Assembly (NCBI GenBank): GCA_900473205.1
Contig: UCLB01000028.1
Span: forward strand, 1-64,000
DNA: 64,000 nt
DNA from: Hyphomicrobiales bacterium
Lineage (GTDB): Bacteria; Pseudomonadota; Alphaproteobacteria; Rhizobiales; Rhizobiaceae
Direction: 5' to 3'
Shown here in pieces: positions 46,998 through 55,793 of the stretch. The notes beneath the pieces are model-generated. The model saw nothing but the letters and a program-made list of their open reading frames with translations, did not search any database and was not told where the DNA came from. The position numbers and the translations under genes are program-made. Each line of letters opens with the position of its first letter. Position 1 is the stretch's first letter.

Positions 46998-48047
46998 ATG
47001 GCACAAAACTCACCCCATATTGCTGTTCGCGAGGATTGGCTTGCGCAGGACAAGGAAGACCTTCTTTTCCCCGACATGCCGATTATCGATCCCCATCATC
47101 ATCTGTGGGATCGTCCCGGGCACCGATATCTTTTTGCTGAGCTTTTCGAAGATGTGCGCCAGGGTCACAAAGTCCAAGCCACGGTTTTTGTGCAAAGCCG
47201 ATCCATGTACAACGCCGACCAGGCGGAAGAGCTTCTGAAACCGGTCGGCGAGGTCGAGTTTGCCAATGGCGTGGCCGCGCAATCTGCGTCCGGGCTCTAT
47301 GGTGATTTCCGGGCTTGCGCTGGCATCGTCGGCTGTTGCGATCTTACGGCCGGCGATAAGGTCGAGGCCATTCTGGATGAAATGATTGCTGCGGGCGGTG
47401 GACGTTTTCGTGGTGTTCGCAATCAGACCGCCTGGCATGAAAACGCCGAGATTGCTTCCAATCCCGTGCCGCCGGTTCCGGGTTTGCTGGGGGGAAATGC
47501 TTTTCGGGCAGGCGTCCGGCGTCTTGGTCGGTCAGACCTGACACTCGATATCTGGGCCTACCATACGCAGTTAAGCGAGGTCGAAGCTCTTGCCCGCGCC
47601 TGCCCGGATACCAGCATTATTCTCGACCATCTTGGCGGACCACTGGGTGCGGGACCATATAAAGGCAAAGCCGACGAGGTTTTTGCCGAATGGGGCGCGT
47701 CCATGACGCGGATCGCCAAGTTGCCGAATGTGTCGGTCAAGCTTGGTGGGCTTGCAATGCGCGTGGGTGGGTTTGATTTCCATCTCAATGACGCGCCGCC
47801 GACATCAGAGGTTCTGGCAAAGGCCTGGGAGCCGTATTTCATCTCCGTCATCGAAAAATTCGGTGTGGAGCGGTGCATGTTCGAAAGCAACTTCCCCGTC
47901 GATAAGGGCATGGTTTCCTACCGCTCTCTCTGGAACGCCTATAAACGCATGACCGGCAGTTTCAGTGCGTCAGAAAAGCAGCAGCTGTTTTTTGCAACGG
48001 CCGCTCGCATTTACTACCTGCCCGTCCAACCAAAAGGACAATTTTGA
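46998..48047 (+). CDS. COG3618-type amidohydrolase/lactonase
   Basis: A 349-residue TIM-barrel hydrolase beginning after GGAGGATCG. The metal-binding DPHHHLWD motif is at about 31-38; a conserved central ILDHLGGPLGAG is near 210 and the C-terminal MFESNFPVDKG near 292 carries the last Asp. This is the pattern of 2-pyrone-4,6-dicarboxylate lactonase and L-fuconolactonase-like enzymes, which open lactones without obvious need for ATP. Its stop overlaps the SMP-30 gene start, and the pair of lactonases in one operon implies a lactone intermediate of sugar-acid or aromatic origin. Confidence 0.87.
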   Translation: MAQNSPHIAVREDWLAQDKEDLLFPDMPIIDPHHHLWDRPGHRYLFAELFEDVRQGHKVQATVFVQSRSMYNADQAEELLKPVGEVEFANGVAAQSASGLYGDFRACAGIVGCCDLTAGDKVEAILDEMIAAGGGRFRGVRNQTAWHENAEIASNPVPPVPGLLGGNAFRAGVRRLGRSDLTLDIWAYHTQLSEVEALARACPDTSIILDHLGGPLGAGPYKGKADEVFAEWGASMTRIAKLPNVSVKLGGLAMRVGGFDFHLNDAPPTSEVLAKAWEPYFISVIEKFGVERCMFESNFPVDKGMVSYRSLWNAYKRMTGSFSASEKQQLFFATAARIYYLPVQPKGQF

Positions 48048-48967
48048 TGTTCTTCGCGCCGCCCCCCAATGTTCAGACTGAAGTCTTCTCAAAGATGCCT
48101 GATCGTTTCAGACATCCTCGCCAGACCCGATGGGCAGACGTGAACCGCGCTGGCATGGCCATCGATTCATTTTTTGAAGGCCCATGTTTCGATAAGGACG
48201 GAAATCTTTACGTCACCGACATTCCGTTCGGTCGCATTTTCAAAATCACGCGGGATGGTGAGTGGGATCTGGTCTGTGAATATGACGGCTGGCCCAATGG
48301 CATGAAATTTCACAGTGACGGCAGGATCTATATTGCCGACTACAAGCACGGAATCATGCGGCTCGATGTCAACACGGGTGTGATCACCCCGGTGTTGCAA
48401 GAGTATTTTTCCGAAGGTTTCAAGGGGGTGAATGATCTCACCTTTGCCGCCAATGGTGATCTTTATTTTACAGATCAGGGGCAGAGCGGGCTGCACTCCC
48501 CAACGGGTCGGGTGTTTCGTTATTCCGCTGCTGGTAAGCTGGATTGCGTGATGTCCGGCATCCCGAGTCCCAATGGTATCGTCGTTGCGAAAGATATGAG
48601 CTATTTACTGGTCGCCGTTACCAGAGCCCAGCAAATCTGGCGCGCACCACTTCACGACGGAATTGCCACGAAAGTCGGCGTATTCTTGCAATTACACGGC
48701 GGTATGGGCGGCCCGGATGGTTTGGCTCTGTCCGAAGACGGGGAATTGCTGGTCGCGCACACCGGCTTCGGTTCGATCTGGCATGTGTCGCCTTATGCCG
48801 AGCCGCTTCATCGCATCGTCACATGCGCAGGCGTTTCCACTACGAATATGGCGTTTGACCCGCTTGACAGGCACAAGCTCTATATCACCGAGTCCCAGAC
48901 AGGCAGTATTCTGCGTGCGGAATTACCGGTCAGGGGTGCGATTGTGCATGGTGCACGGGTAGGCTAA
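48047..48967 (+). CDS. SMP-30/gluconolactonase-family lactonase
   Basis: The ATG at 48047 overlaps the upstream TGA by one base; a TTG one codon earlier is less likely. The 306-residue six-blade propeller shows FFEGPCFDKDGNLYVTDIPF near 43 with the metal-binding Glu, GVNDLTFAANGDLYFTDQG near 127, SPNGIVVAKD near 175 with the Asn, and GGPDGLALSEDG near 225 with the Asp. These are calcium- or zinc-dependent lactonases for sugar lactones. Its pairing with a second lactonase family in the same transcript is uncommon. Confidence 0.9.
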   Translation: MFFAPPPNVQTEVFSKMPDRFRHPRQTRWADVNRAGMAIDSFFEGPCFDKDGNLYVTDIPFGRIFKITRDGEWDLVCEYDGWPNGMKFHSDGRIYIADYKHGIMRLDVNTGVITPVLQEYFSEGFKGVNDLTFAANGDLYFTDQGQSGLHSPTGRVFRYSAAGKLDCVMSGIPSPNGIVVAKDMSYLLVAVTRAQQIWRAPLHDGIATKVGVFLQLHGGMGGPDGLALSEDGELLVAHTGFGSIWHVSPYAEPLHRIVTCAGVSTTNMAFDPLDRHKLYITESQTGSILRAELPVRGAIVHGARVG

Positions 48968-48995
48968 CCATGTTCCGAACAGGAATATTTGGAAA

Positions 48996-49709
48996 ATGCC
49001 ACATATGGATGACCACGAAGAGCAAGTGTTGCCCCAGGTGAAGGGCGTTGCGTCGGCTGATCGTTTGCTGACCGTATTGTCAGCATTTCAGCGTGGAGAT
49101 GATGCTCTGGAATTGGCAGAACTGGCGGAGCGCACCGGTCTCGTGAAGAGCACGATCATGCGGATGTGCGTGTCTCTTCAAAGTTTCGGTTTCATCGAGC
49201 GCATGAGGGACGGGCGCTATCGCCTGGGCACGGAGATCGCAAGGCTGGGATCCGTCTATCTGCAATCTTTCGCGCTGGAATCCGAGGTCGTTCCCGTCCT
49301 CCAGCGTCTGGTGTCGCTGTCGGGTGAGACGGCTTCATTCTACATCCGCCGCGGCGAGCAGCGGCTTTGCCTGTTTCGTCATGACTCGCCATCGCCTTTG
49401 CGCATGCATGTGCGTCCGGGGGATTTGAGGCCCATGGACAAATCCTCTGTCGCGCAGGTGCTGCGCCACTTCGAAAGTGGTGCAGGTCCTGCTGCCGATA
49501 TAAAATTGCCCATTTATTCCAACGGCGTCACGGACCCGCATGTCGCTTCCATGGCGACGCCGGTTTTTGGCGCAGGGCAGCAGCTTCTTGGCGCACTTGC
49601 CATAACAGGCCCCGCGTCCCGGCTGACTGCCGTAAAAGCCGCGGAAGTCGCAGAGCATCTTTTTGACCTTGCTGACAATCTGACGAAATCCCTCGGCGGT
49701 AAACATTAA
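48996..49709 (+). CDS. IclR-family transcriptional regulator
   Basis: The 237-residue protein has an N-terminal winged HTH (about 18-80: ADRLLTVLSAFQRGDDALEL, then TGLVKSTIMRMCVSLQSFGF) and an IclR effector domain (about 95-235). It lies 28 bp after the SMP-30 gene and upstream of the second binding-protein gene, so it is probably part of the lactonase transcript. Palindromes of the IclR kind on both sides mark it as the local regulator; the ligand is likely a sugar acid or aromatic catabolite. Confidence 0.92.
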   Translation: MPHMDDHEEQVLPQVKGVASADRLLTVLSAFQRGDDALELAELAERTGLVKSTIMRMCVSLQSFGFIERMRDGRYRLGTEIARLGSVYLQSFALESEVVPVLQRLVSLSGETASFYIRRGEQRLCLFRHDSPSPLRMHVRPGDLRPMDKSSVAQVLRHFESGAGPAADIKLPIYSNGVTDPHVASMATPVFGAGQQLLGALAITGPASRLTAVKAAEVAEHLFDLADNLTKSLGGKH

Positions 49710-49734
49710 AAACGCAACGCCGTTCTATTTTTTA

Positions 49735-49753
49735 TTTGCAACGCCATTTCAAA
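49735..49753. promoter_or_regulatory. degenerate copy of the IclR palindrome
   Basis: TTTGCAACGCCATTTCAAA differs from the 46890 palindrome at three of 19 positions (one at the centre). It lies 84 bp before the second binding-protein gene. A further partial match, AACGCAACGCCGTT, lies just upstream (49711-49724), so two sites may be present in tandem. Confidence 0.55.
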
Positions 49754-49837
49754 ATGATAATTGTTGGTTGCCTGTTGGAGGATGGGTGGCCGTTTACATT
49801 GCTGTATGTGCGGCCCATAAACACCGGAGGAAATTTC

Positions 49838-50851
49838 ATGGTGAATTTTACACGTCGCAATACGCTTTTTTTGGGCGCAGCAGGTGTGCTGGCTCCACTC
49901 GGAACGCCAGCCATTTTGCGCGCTCAGGAAAAGAAAACCGTCAAGGTGGCGATCCAATATGGAACGAGCCATTTGGCGACGACGATTGCAGACAATCTTT
50001 CTCTCTTCAAAAAACATGCCGAAAGCAACGGCATAGGTGATACGCAGTTTCAGATTCAACGCGTGAGCGGTTCGCCCGCGATCAATGACGGAATTTTTAG
50101 CGGCAGCCTCGATGTCGGCGCTTACGGTCCAACCGCCCTGATCGCGGCATGGGCAAAAACAAAGGGGTCCTATGACCTCAAAGGCATCGCAGCCTGCAAC
50201 GACGCGGTACTGACACTCTACACAAACGATCCGGCGATCAAATCCATCAAGGACATCAGCCCCACGGATCGCATTGCTGTTACGGCAACAACGGCACCCC
50301 AAGCCATTCTCCTGCAAATGGCGGCAGAAAAGGAATTCGGCAAGGGCGAGGCGGGCCGCTTCAATCAGCAGTTTGTTCAGTTGCCGCACCCGGATGCGAC
50401 CGTTGCCCTCATCTCAGGGACGGGGATCAGCCTGTATTTTGCAGCGCCACCTTTCATCAGCACGCTGGAGGCATCTGGCAAGTGCCATAAGGTGTTGGAT
50501 GGGCAGGACATCATGGGCTCCCCTTATTCGGGTGCATTGCTGGCATCGACCAAAGTCTTTGCCGATGCAAATCCCAAAGCCGTCACCGTCCTGGTCGATG
50601 GGCTCAAGGAAGCGATGGATTTGATCAAGGCCGATCCGGCCAAGGCTGCCGAAATCTACATGAGCGTCGAGAAGACGAACCTTTCGGCGAAAGACGTCGA
50701 GGCCGCCATTCGCTCACAGACATTCACTGTCGAGCCGCAGGGAATGCAGAGGTTCGCCAGTTTTCTGAAGGACAACGGCGTCATCAAGCAGGCACCAGCG
50801 GTTTGGAACGACATGTTCTTCGAACCAATCAGCAAGGGGAATGGTAGTTGA
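49838..50851 (+). CDS. NitT/TauT-type ABC binding protein, second of two
   Basis: The ATG at 49838 follows GGAGGAAATTTC; the frame is open 34 codons upstream but crosses the operator. The 337-residue protein has a Tat-like leader (TRRNTLFLGAAGVLAPLGTP, then AILRAQEK) and VKVAIQYGTSHLATTIADN. It is a paralogue of the protein at 45858 and is directly followed by its ATPase and permease. The ligand is probably an anionic organic compound, perhaps the lactone or acid handled by the nearby lactonases. Confidence 0.9.
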   Translation: MVNFTRRNTLFLGAAGVLAPLGTPAILRAQEKKTVKVAIQYGTSHLATTIADNLSLFKKHAESNGIGDTQFQIQRVSGSPAINDGIFSGSLDVGAYGPTALIAAWAKTKGSYDLKGIAACNDAVLTLYTNDPAIKSIKDISPTDRIAVTATTAPQAILLQMAAEKEFGKGEAGRFNQQFVQLPHPDATVALISGTGISLYFAAPPFISTLEASGKCHKVLDGQDIMGSPYSGALLASTKVFADANPKAVTVLVDGLKEAMDLIKADPAKAAEIYMSVEKTNLSAKDVEAAIRSQTFTVEPQGMQRFASFLKDNGVIKQAPAVWNDMFFEPISKGNGS

Positions 50852-51672
50852 TGGATATGAGCGCGCAATCCGCAACCGGCACGCAAGCCGCGCCTGCATC
50901 ATCACATCTTTTGTCCGTCAACGGTGTGACGCTGCAATATAAGACCGGTGCCGCAATCCTGACGGCGACTTACAAGGTCAGTTTTAACGTCGAGAAGAAT
51001 GACCGCTTTATTCTTCTCGGACCGTCCGGCTGTGGTAAATCCACCCTGTTGAAAAGTGTCGCCGGATTTCTTCCGCCGGTGGAGGGAGATATCACGCTGG
51101 CGGGCAAGCCCGTGCGAGGCCCCGGGCCTGACCGCATGATGGTGTTTCAGGAGTTCGATCAGCTTATGCCGTGGATGACGGTCATCGATAACGTCATGTT
51201 CCCGATGCGCCGATCTGGGCGTTTTCCAAAGTCTGAAATCCGTGACCGGGCGAGACGTGTCATCGCCAAGGTGGGGCTTTCCAAGTTCGAGAATTCCTAT
51301 CCTCACATGCTTTCCGGCGGTATGAAGCAACGCGTTGCAATTGCGCGTGCGCTTGCCATGGAGCCGCAAATGCTGCTGATGGACGAGCCTTTCGCAGCGC
51401 TCGATGCGCTGACGCGCAGGCGCATGCAGGAAGAGTTGCTGGAACTTTGGGACGATGTCCGTTTCACCTTGCTCTTCGTCACGCACTCGATCGAAGAAGC
51501 GATCATCGTCGGCTCGCGAATTCTCGTTCTTTCGCCGCATCCCGGACAGGTCCGGGCAGAGCTCGATGCCACAGCCTATGGTCATCAGCATCAGGGCGAT
51601 GCCGACTTTATGGCTTTCAATCGCAAGATCAACCAGATGCTCTTCGGAGATCAGGAGGTTGCCCATGACTGA
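50851..51672 (+). CDS. NitT/TauT-type ABC ATPase
   Basis: The ATG at 50851 overlaps the binding-protein stop (TGATG). The 273-residue ATPase has Walker A GPSGCGKST near 62, Q-loop FQEFDQLMPWMTV, signature LSGGMKQRVAIARAL, Walker B LLMDEPFAALDA and FVTHSIEEAI. It resembles SsuB/TauB. The permease start lies eight bases inside its 3' end. Confidence 0.93.
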   Translation: MDMSAQSATGTQAAPASSHLLSVNGVTLQYKTGAAILTATYKVSFNVEKNDRFILLGPSGCGKSTLLKSVAGFLPPVEGDITLAGKPVRGPGPDRMMVFQEFDQLMPWMTVIDNVMFPMRRSGRFPKSEIRDRARRVIAKVGLSKFENSYPHMLSGGMKQRVAIARALAMEPQMLLMDEPFAALDALTRRRMQEELLELWDDVRFTLLFVTHSIEEAIIVGSRILVLSPHPGQVRAELDATAYGHQHQGDADFMAFNRKINQMLFGDQEVAHD

Positions 51673-52546
51673 TATGACCTCGGCATTGAAGGCCCGGCCA
51701 GACCTGGAATATCAGACAGTTGATGTCGCCCATATCGGCAGCATCAAGCAGGACGTCGGCTTCGTTGAAAATCTCTTCAACAACACAGGGTTTCGCAGAG
51801 CGCTCGTCCTGATCGGCCTCTGCATTATATGGCAGCTTTACGCCAGCTACCTCGGCAATCCGCTGATGTTCCCGTCCTTTAGCGACACGGTCTCGACCCT
51901 GTGGGCGGACATGATGTCAGGCCGCTTGCCTGCTGCGGCAATGACGTCGTTGAAAGTCCTCGTCACCGGTTATGCCACGGCTATCGCTCTTGCGGCAGTC
52001 ATGACGACGCTGGCGATTTCGACCCGTTTCGGGACCGATTTGCTGGCTACGCTGACAGCCATGTTCAATCCGCTGCCTGCGATCGCGGTTCTGCCGCTCG
52101 CGCTCTTGTGGTTCGGGCTCGGCACCGGCAGTATCGTGTTTGTCATCGTGCATTCAGTTCTGTGGGCCGTTTCGCTCAACACATTTACGGGCTTCCTGTC
52201 AGTAAGCCAAACGCAGAAGATGGCAGGTCGCAATTACGGTCTCGGTGGCCTGAGAATGGTCTTTTTTATCCTCGTACCGGCAGCGTTCCCGTCCATTCTC
52301 TCCGGTCTGAAAATCGGCTGGGCATTCGCCTGGCGCACCCTGATCGCCGCCGAACTCGTATTCGGTGTCTCAGGAAATGCTGCTGGCCTCGGCTGGTATA
52401 TTTTCGAAGCTCGAAATGCTCTGGAAACATCAGGCGTCTTTGCCGGGCTTCTGACCGTTATTGTCATCGGTCTGGTTGTCGAAGGGCTTGTGTTCAGAAC
52501 GATCGAACTGCTGACCGTTCGCAAGTGGGGCACGCAGAACGGATAA
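51665..52546 (+). CDS. NitT/TauT-type ABC permease
   Basis: The ATG at 51665 overlaps the ATPase end. The 293-residue protein has about six membrane segments, the first near residue 45 (VLIGLCIIWQLYASYLG), and the typical AAFPSILSGLKIGWAFAWRT segment near 210 followed by the C-terminal GLVVEGLVFRTIE. A longer upstream frame overlaps the ATPase antiphase. It completes the transporter. Confidence 0.92.
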   Translation: MTDMTSALKARPDLEYQTVDVAHIGSIKQDVGFVENLFNNTGFRRALVLIGLCIIWQLYASYLGNPLMFPSFSDTVSTLWADMMSGRLPAAAMTSLKVLVTGYATAIALAAVMTTLAISTRFGTDLLATLTAMFNPLPAIAVLPLALLWFGLGTGSIVFVIVHSVLWAVSLNTFTGFLSVSQTQKMAGRNYGLGGLRMVFFILVPAAFPSILSGLKIGWAFAWRTLIAAELVFGVSGNAAGLGWYIFEARNALETSGVFAGLLTVIVIGLVVEGLVFRTIELLTVRKWGTQNG

Positions 52547-52884
52547 CGCGTGATTTGTGGCCATTCAGACGCCTCGCTGGTCGGCGGGGCCGATGATCCG
52601 TCAATGAGGGATCAAGATATTCCAGGCTCTTACAATGCTATTGCGCGGTTAAGCATCGAATGGTTGGAGGGATGGAGTTTTTGCGGACGATGCTGACGAC
52701 AGATGAGGATCGGCATCTTCGTCTTGTCTATTTGCGCAGCCGTAAGGGCAACGACGCAAGCGAGCGGTTTGAGCACTGGTTGATGGGACTAACACCGTAG
52801 ACTTCAAGGTCTGGGCTACAAAGTAAGTTGGCCAGAGAAGAGTTAGTCGAGACGGTCTTCCAGGGTGAGCTCAGCGAGATTGGT
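52547..52884. other. 338-bp region with one possible short ORF
   Basis: The only feature is a 42-codon frame at 52672-52800 on the plus strand (MEFLRTMLTTDEDRHLRLVY...) preceded by GGAGGG that nearly touches the ATG. No family is recognised and the spacing is poor, so I do not call it a gene. The region separates the permease from the convergent XRE-cupin gene; I see no clear terminator. Confidence 0.4.
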
Positions 52885-53484
52885 TCACGGGCATGCCACA
52901 ACCAAAATCCGCGCATCCTCTTCACCGGCGGAGGTATAGATATGTCCCATGCCGCTATCCAGATAGGCACTCTCTCCAGCGGAAAGTGTCACCGGAGCAT
53001 GGTGTTCGGTGTAGATGGTCAGTTGCCCTGACATGACAAGCACAAATTCCTGACCTGGGTGACGAATATAGTCGTCGAAGGACATTTTGCTGTGGGCTTT
53101 TACGACGCCTGTCATCGGTGTCATGGCCTTCTGCCAGATCTCCGGGAACAGGATTTCATAGGAATATTCCTCGGTTTCCTGTGGCTGAAACTCGCCGATA
53201 CGGGCTACGGCGAGGCTGTTTTTTTTGAAGCTGTCTCCCTCACGGCCAAAAAGAGCTGCTAGCTCCATTCCAAGCCCCGCCGCCAGGCTGCTCAGGCGGT
53301 CATATGTCAGCGCCATCAGTCCGCGCTCGACTTTCGACAGTGTCGATATGGCAAGACCGGTGAGTTCCGACATTTCCGCAAGCGTGAGGTTTCGGTCGCT
53401 GCGCATGTCGCGCAGACGGCGCCCGAATTCCAGTCGCTGCTCCTCGGCATTCTGTGCCGACGCTTTCGCGTTGATGATGTTCAT
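52885..53484 (-). CDS. XRE-cupin transcriptional regulator of the kyn genes
   Basis: The 199-residue protein has an N-terminal HTH_XRE domain (about 18-75: LRDMRSDRNLTLAEMSELTG and ISTLSKVERGLMALTYD) and a C-terminal cupin barrel (about 125-195: PGQEFVLVMSGQLTIYTEHH and AYLDSGMGHIYTS). This build is common in regulators of amino-acid catabolism. It is divergent from kynA with 270 bp between the starts, where a 36-bp dyad lies. The effector is likely tryptophan, kynurenine or anthranilate. Confidence 0.92.
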   Translation of the reverse strand: MNIINAKASAQNAEEQRLEFGRRLRDMRSDRNLTLAEMSELTGLAISTLSKVERGLMALTYDRLSSLAAGLGMELAALFGREGDSFKKNSLAVARIGEFQPQETEEYSYEILFPEIWQKAMTPMTGVVKAHSKMSFDDYIRHPGQEFVLVMSGQLTIYTEHHAPVTLSAGESAYLDSGMGHIYTSAGEEDARILVVACP

Positions 53485-53521
53485 TCCAAAACATTATCAA
53501 CTGCTGATAAGAAATGAAATG

Positions 53522-53557
53522 TTTTCGTATCGGAAAAAGTATTTTCCAATACGAAAA
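53522..53557. promoter_or_regulatory. 36-bp inverted repeat in the kyn divergent promoter
   Basis: TTTTCGTATCGGAAAA (53522-53537) and TTTTCCAATACGAAAA (53542-53557) are 16-base arms around AGTA with one mismatch. Adjacent on the regulator side lie AAAACATT (53488-53495) / AATGTTTT (53518-53525) and TTATCA (53494-53499) / TGATAA (53505-53510). Such a dense set in a divergent promoter is most simply an operator for the XRE-cupin protein. Confidence 0.65.
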
Positions 53558-53754
53558 ACGATGTTAGATAATGCTCGCATAAACCCGCATTTTCAATGGA
53601 CCCAAAAACGCCAGCTAGAGGGATGGAATAGCCGCCGCTCCGGGATTTTCGGCCTCGCTTCGAGGTTGGAGATGTCGTGGATTACATTATTTCCGCCTGG
53701 ACTGACGCGTTGCCTACGCTCAAGCGCAGCTCTTTGATAAAAGGTAAGAATTGT

Positions 53755-54594
53755 ATGGTTGAGAAAGTCTATGATCCGGGTACAGAGGGCGCAAAGATGT
53801 CGTTTGCGGACGCAATGTCCTATGGCGATTACCTCCATCTCGATGGAATTCTCGGCCAGCAACATCCGCTGAGCCAGGCCCATGACGAGATGCTGTTTAT
53901 CATCCAGCACCAGACCAGCGAACTCTGGATGAAGCTTGCCATTCATGAAATGGATGCTGCCCGACGCGCGCTGAAAGCCGGAGATACCTCCAATATGTTC
54001 AAGATGCTGGCCCGCGTCTCGCGCATTTTTGAACAGCTGAACAGCGCATGGGACGTTTTGCGCACCATGACACCTGCCGATTACACCAAGTTTCGCGCAG
54101 CGCTCGGTCCTTCCTCCGGTTTCCAGTCCTACCAGAACCGGATGATCGAATATATTCTTGGCAACAGAAACCCCAACCTGCTTAAGCCCCACGAACATCG
54201 CCCTCACATTCATCAAATGCTGGTGGATGAGCTGGATCGACCCAGTTTTTACGACGAGGTCATTACGCTTCTGTTCCGCACGGTCGATGGTACGGACGAG
54301 CATGTGCCGCCGCCCCAATTGCGGTCGCCCCATGCCGCAGTTCCTGAAATTCAGGCGCGCTGGAAGACGGTTTACGAGAATATCGATCAATACTGGATGA
54401 TGTACGAGCTTGGAGAAAAGCTGGTGGACATCGAGGATTATTTCCGCCGCTGGCGCTTCAACCACGTCACCACCGTGGAGCGCGTTATTGGTTTCAAACG
54501 CGGGACCGGCGGCACGGCCGGGGTCGAATATTTGCGAAAAATGTTGGGCGTCGAACTGTTTCCCGAACTTTGGCACCTGCGCGGAGAATTGTGA
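53755..54594 (+). CDS. kynA: tryptophan 2,3-dioxygenase
   Basis: The start at 53755 (MVEKVYDPGTEGAKMSFADAM) gives 279 residues, normal for bacterial TDO; an upstream frame adds 26 unlikely residues. Signatures are SYGDYLHLDGILGQQHPLS near 22, HDEMLFIIQHQTSELWMKLA near 45, FQSYQNRMIEY near 125, and the haem-ligand region FRRWRFNHVTTVERVIGFKR near 235 followed by GTGGTAGVEYL. It is a cytoplasmic haem enzyme that opens the tryptophan ring to N-formylkynurenine. kynU follows after two bases. Confidence 0.97.
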   Translation: MVEKVYDPGTEGAKMSFADAMSYGDYLHLDGILGQQHPLSQAHDEMLFIIQHQTSELWMKLAIHEMDAARRALKAGDTSNMFKMLARVSRIFEQLNSAWDVLRTMTPADYTKFRAALGPSSGFQSYQNRMIEYILGNRNPNLLKPHEHRPHIHQMLVDELDRPSFYDEVITLLFRTVDGTDEHVPPPQLRSPHAAVPEIQARWKTVYENIDQYWMMYELGEKLVDIEDYFRRWRFNHVTTVERVIGFKRGTGGTAGVEYLRKMLGVELFPELWHLRGEL

Positions 54595-54596
54595 TT

Positions 54597-55793
54597 ATGA
54601 CGATGAACACGGTTTTGAGAAAAGAGCTTTTCAATCTGCCGGAAGGCGTCATTTACCTCGATGGCAATTCGCTGGGTCCATTGCCCTCCAATGCTTTGGC
54701 CAGAGCCACCAAGACGATTGGCGAAGAGTGGGGGCAGGAACTGATCCGCGCGTGGAACAGTGCGGGCTGGATGGCGCTTCCCCAGCGGGTAGGCGACAAG
54801 ATTGCGCGGTTGATTGGCGCGCCTGCGGGTTCCGTGACGACAGGCGATACACTGTCCCTCAAGGTCTATCAGGCAGTTGCAGCAGCGCTGAAAATGCGGC
54901 CAGATCGTAAGGTGATCCTGTCGGATAGTGGCAATTTCCCCTCGGACCTTTATATGGTCGGCGGATTGATCGATACGATTTCCAGCGGCCACCGTCTTCT
55001 CACGCCATCTCCCGATCAGGTTGCCGATCACATCGATAAGACGGTTGCGGTGGTGATGTTGACGCAGGTCGATTATCGCACAGGACGATTGCACGACATG
55101 CACGCCATTACGCGCAAGGCGCAGGAAGCCGGCGCGGTGGTCATATGGGATCTGGCCCATAGCGCGGGTGCCGTGCCCCTTGATCTGACGGGTTGCGGCG
55201 CGGAATTTGCGGTGGGCTGCTCGTACAAATATCTGAACGGCGGCCCCGGCGCGCCAGCCTTTATTTATGTCCGTCCAGATGTGATCGAGAGCATCGAGCC
55301 TGCTCTGGCCGGATGGATGGGGCATGATGCGCCCTTCGGTATGGAACTGGCCTATCGCCCCGCCATGTCAATCGAGAGACTACGGGTCGGAACACCGGCC
55401 ATCGTGCAACTGTCGATTCTCGATGAGGCCCTTGAGGTATGGAATGGCGTCGAAATGAGCGACGTCAGAAAAGCGTCCATCACGCTCAGCGAAATGTTTA
55501 TTGCAGGTGTCGAGGCTCAATGCCCGGACATCAAGCTGGCGTCACCCCGACAAAGCGACATCCGGGGATCGCAGGTGTCCTTTGCTTTCGAGCATGGTTA
55601 CGCTGCCATTCAGGCACTGATCGATCACGGCGTCATCGGTGATTTCCGCGCCCCCGATATCATGCGCTTCGGCTTCTGCCCTCTCTATATTGGCGAAGAC
55701 GATGTCACCAACGCGGTCGAGATCGTGGCAAAGGTGATCAACGAAGGCCTTTGGGACGACCCGAAATACAAGAAGAAACTGGCCGTGACGTGA
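54597..55793 (+). CDS. kynU: kynureninase
   Basis: The ATG at 54597 (MTMNTVLRKELFNLPEGV) follows GGAGAATTG and gives 398 residues. PLP-enzyme features match kynureninase: YLDGNSLGPLP near 21, SGNFPSDLYM near 112, IWDLAHSAGAVPLDL near 190 with the PLP-binding Asp, and the PLP Lys in CSYKYLNGGPGAPAF near 215. It releases alanine from kynurenine to give anthranilate. The usual third gene, kynB formamidase, is not in the window. Confidence 0.97.
   Translation: MTMNTVLRKELFNLPEGVIYLDGNSLGPLPSNALARATKTIGEEWGQELIRAWNSAGWMALPQRVGDKIARLIGAPAGSVTTGDTLSLKVYQAVAAALKMRPDRKVILSDSGNFPSDLYMVGGLIDTISSGHRLLTPSPDQVADHIDKTVAVVMLTQVDYRTGRLHDMHAITRKAQEAGAVVIWDLAHSAGAVPLDLTGCGAEFAVGCSYKYLNGGPGAPAFIYVRPDVIESIEPALAGWMGHDAPFGMELAYRPAMSIERLRVGTPAIVQLSILDEALEVWNGVEMSDVRKASITLSEMFIAGVEAQCPDIKLASPRQSDIRGSQVSFAFEHGYAAIQALIDHGVIGDFRAPDIMRFGFCPLYIGEDDVTNAVEIVAKVINEGLWDDPKYKKKLAVT

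Noticed and set aside
53522-53557. 36-bp dyad read as a terminator
   Set aside because: It lies between two divergent starts, far from any gene end, so an operator is the better reading.
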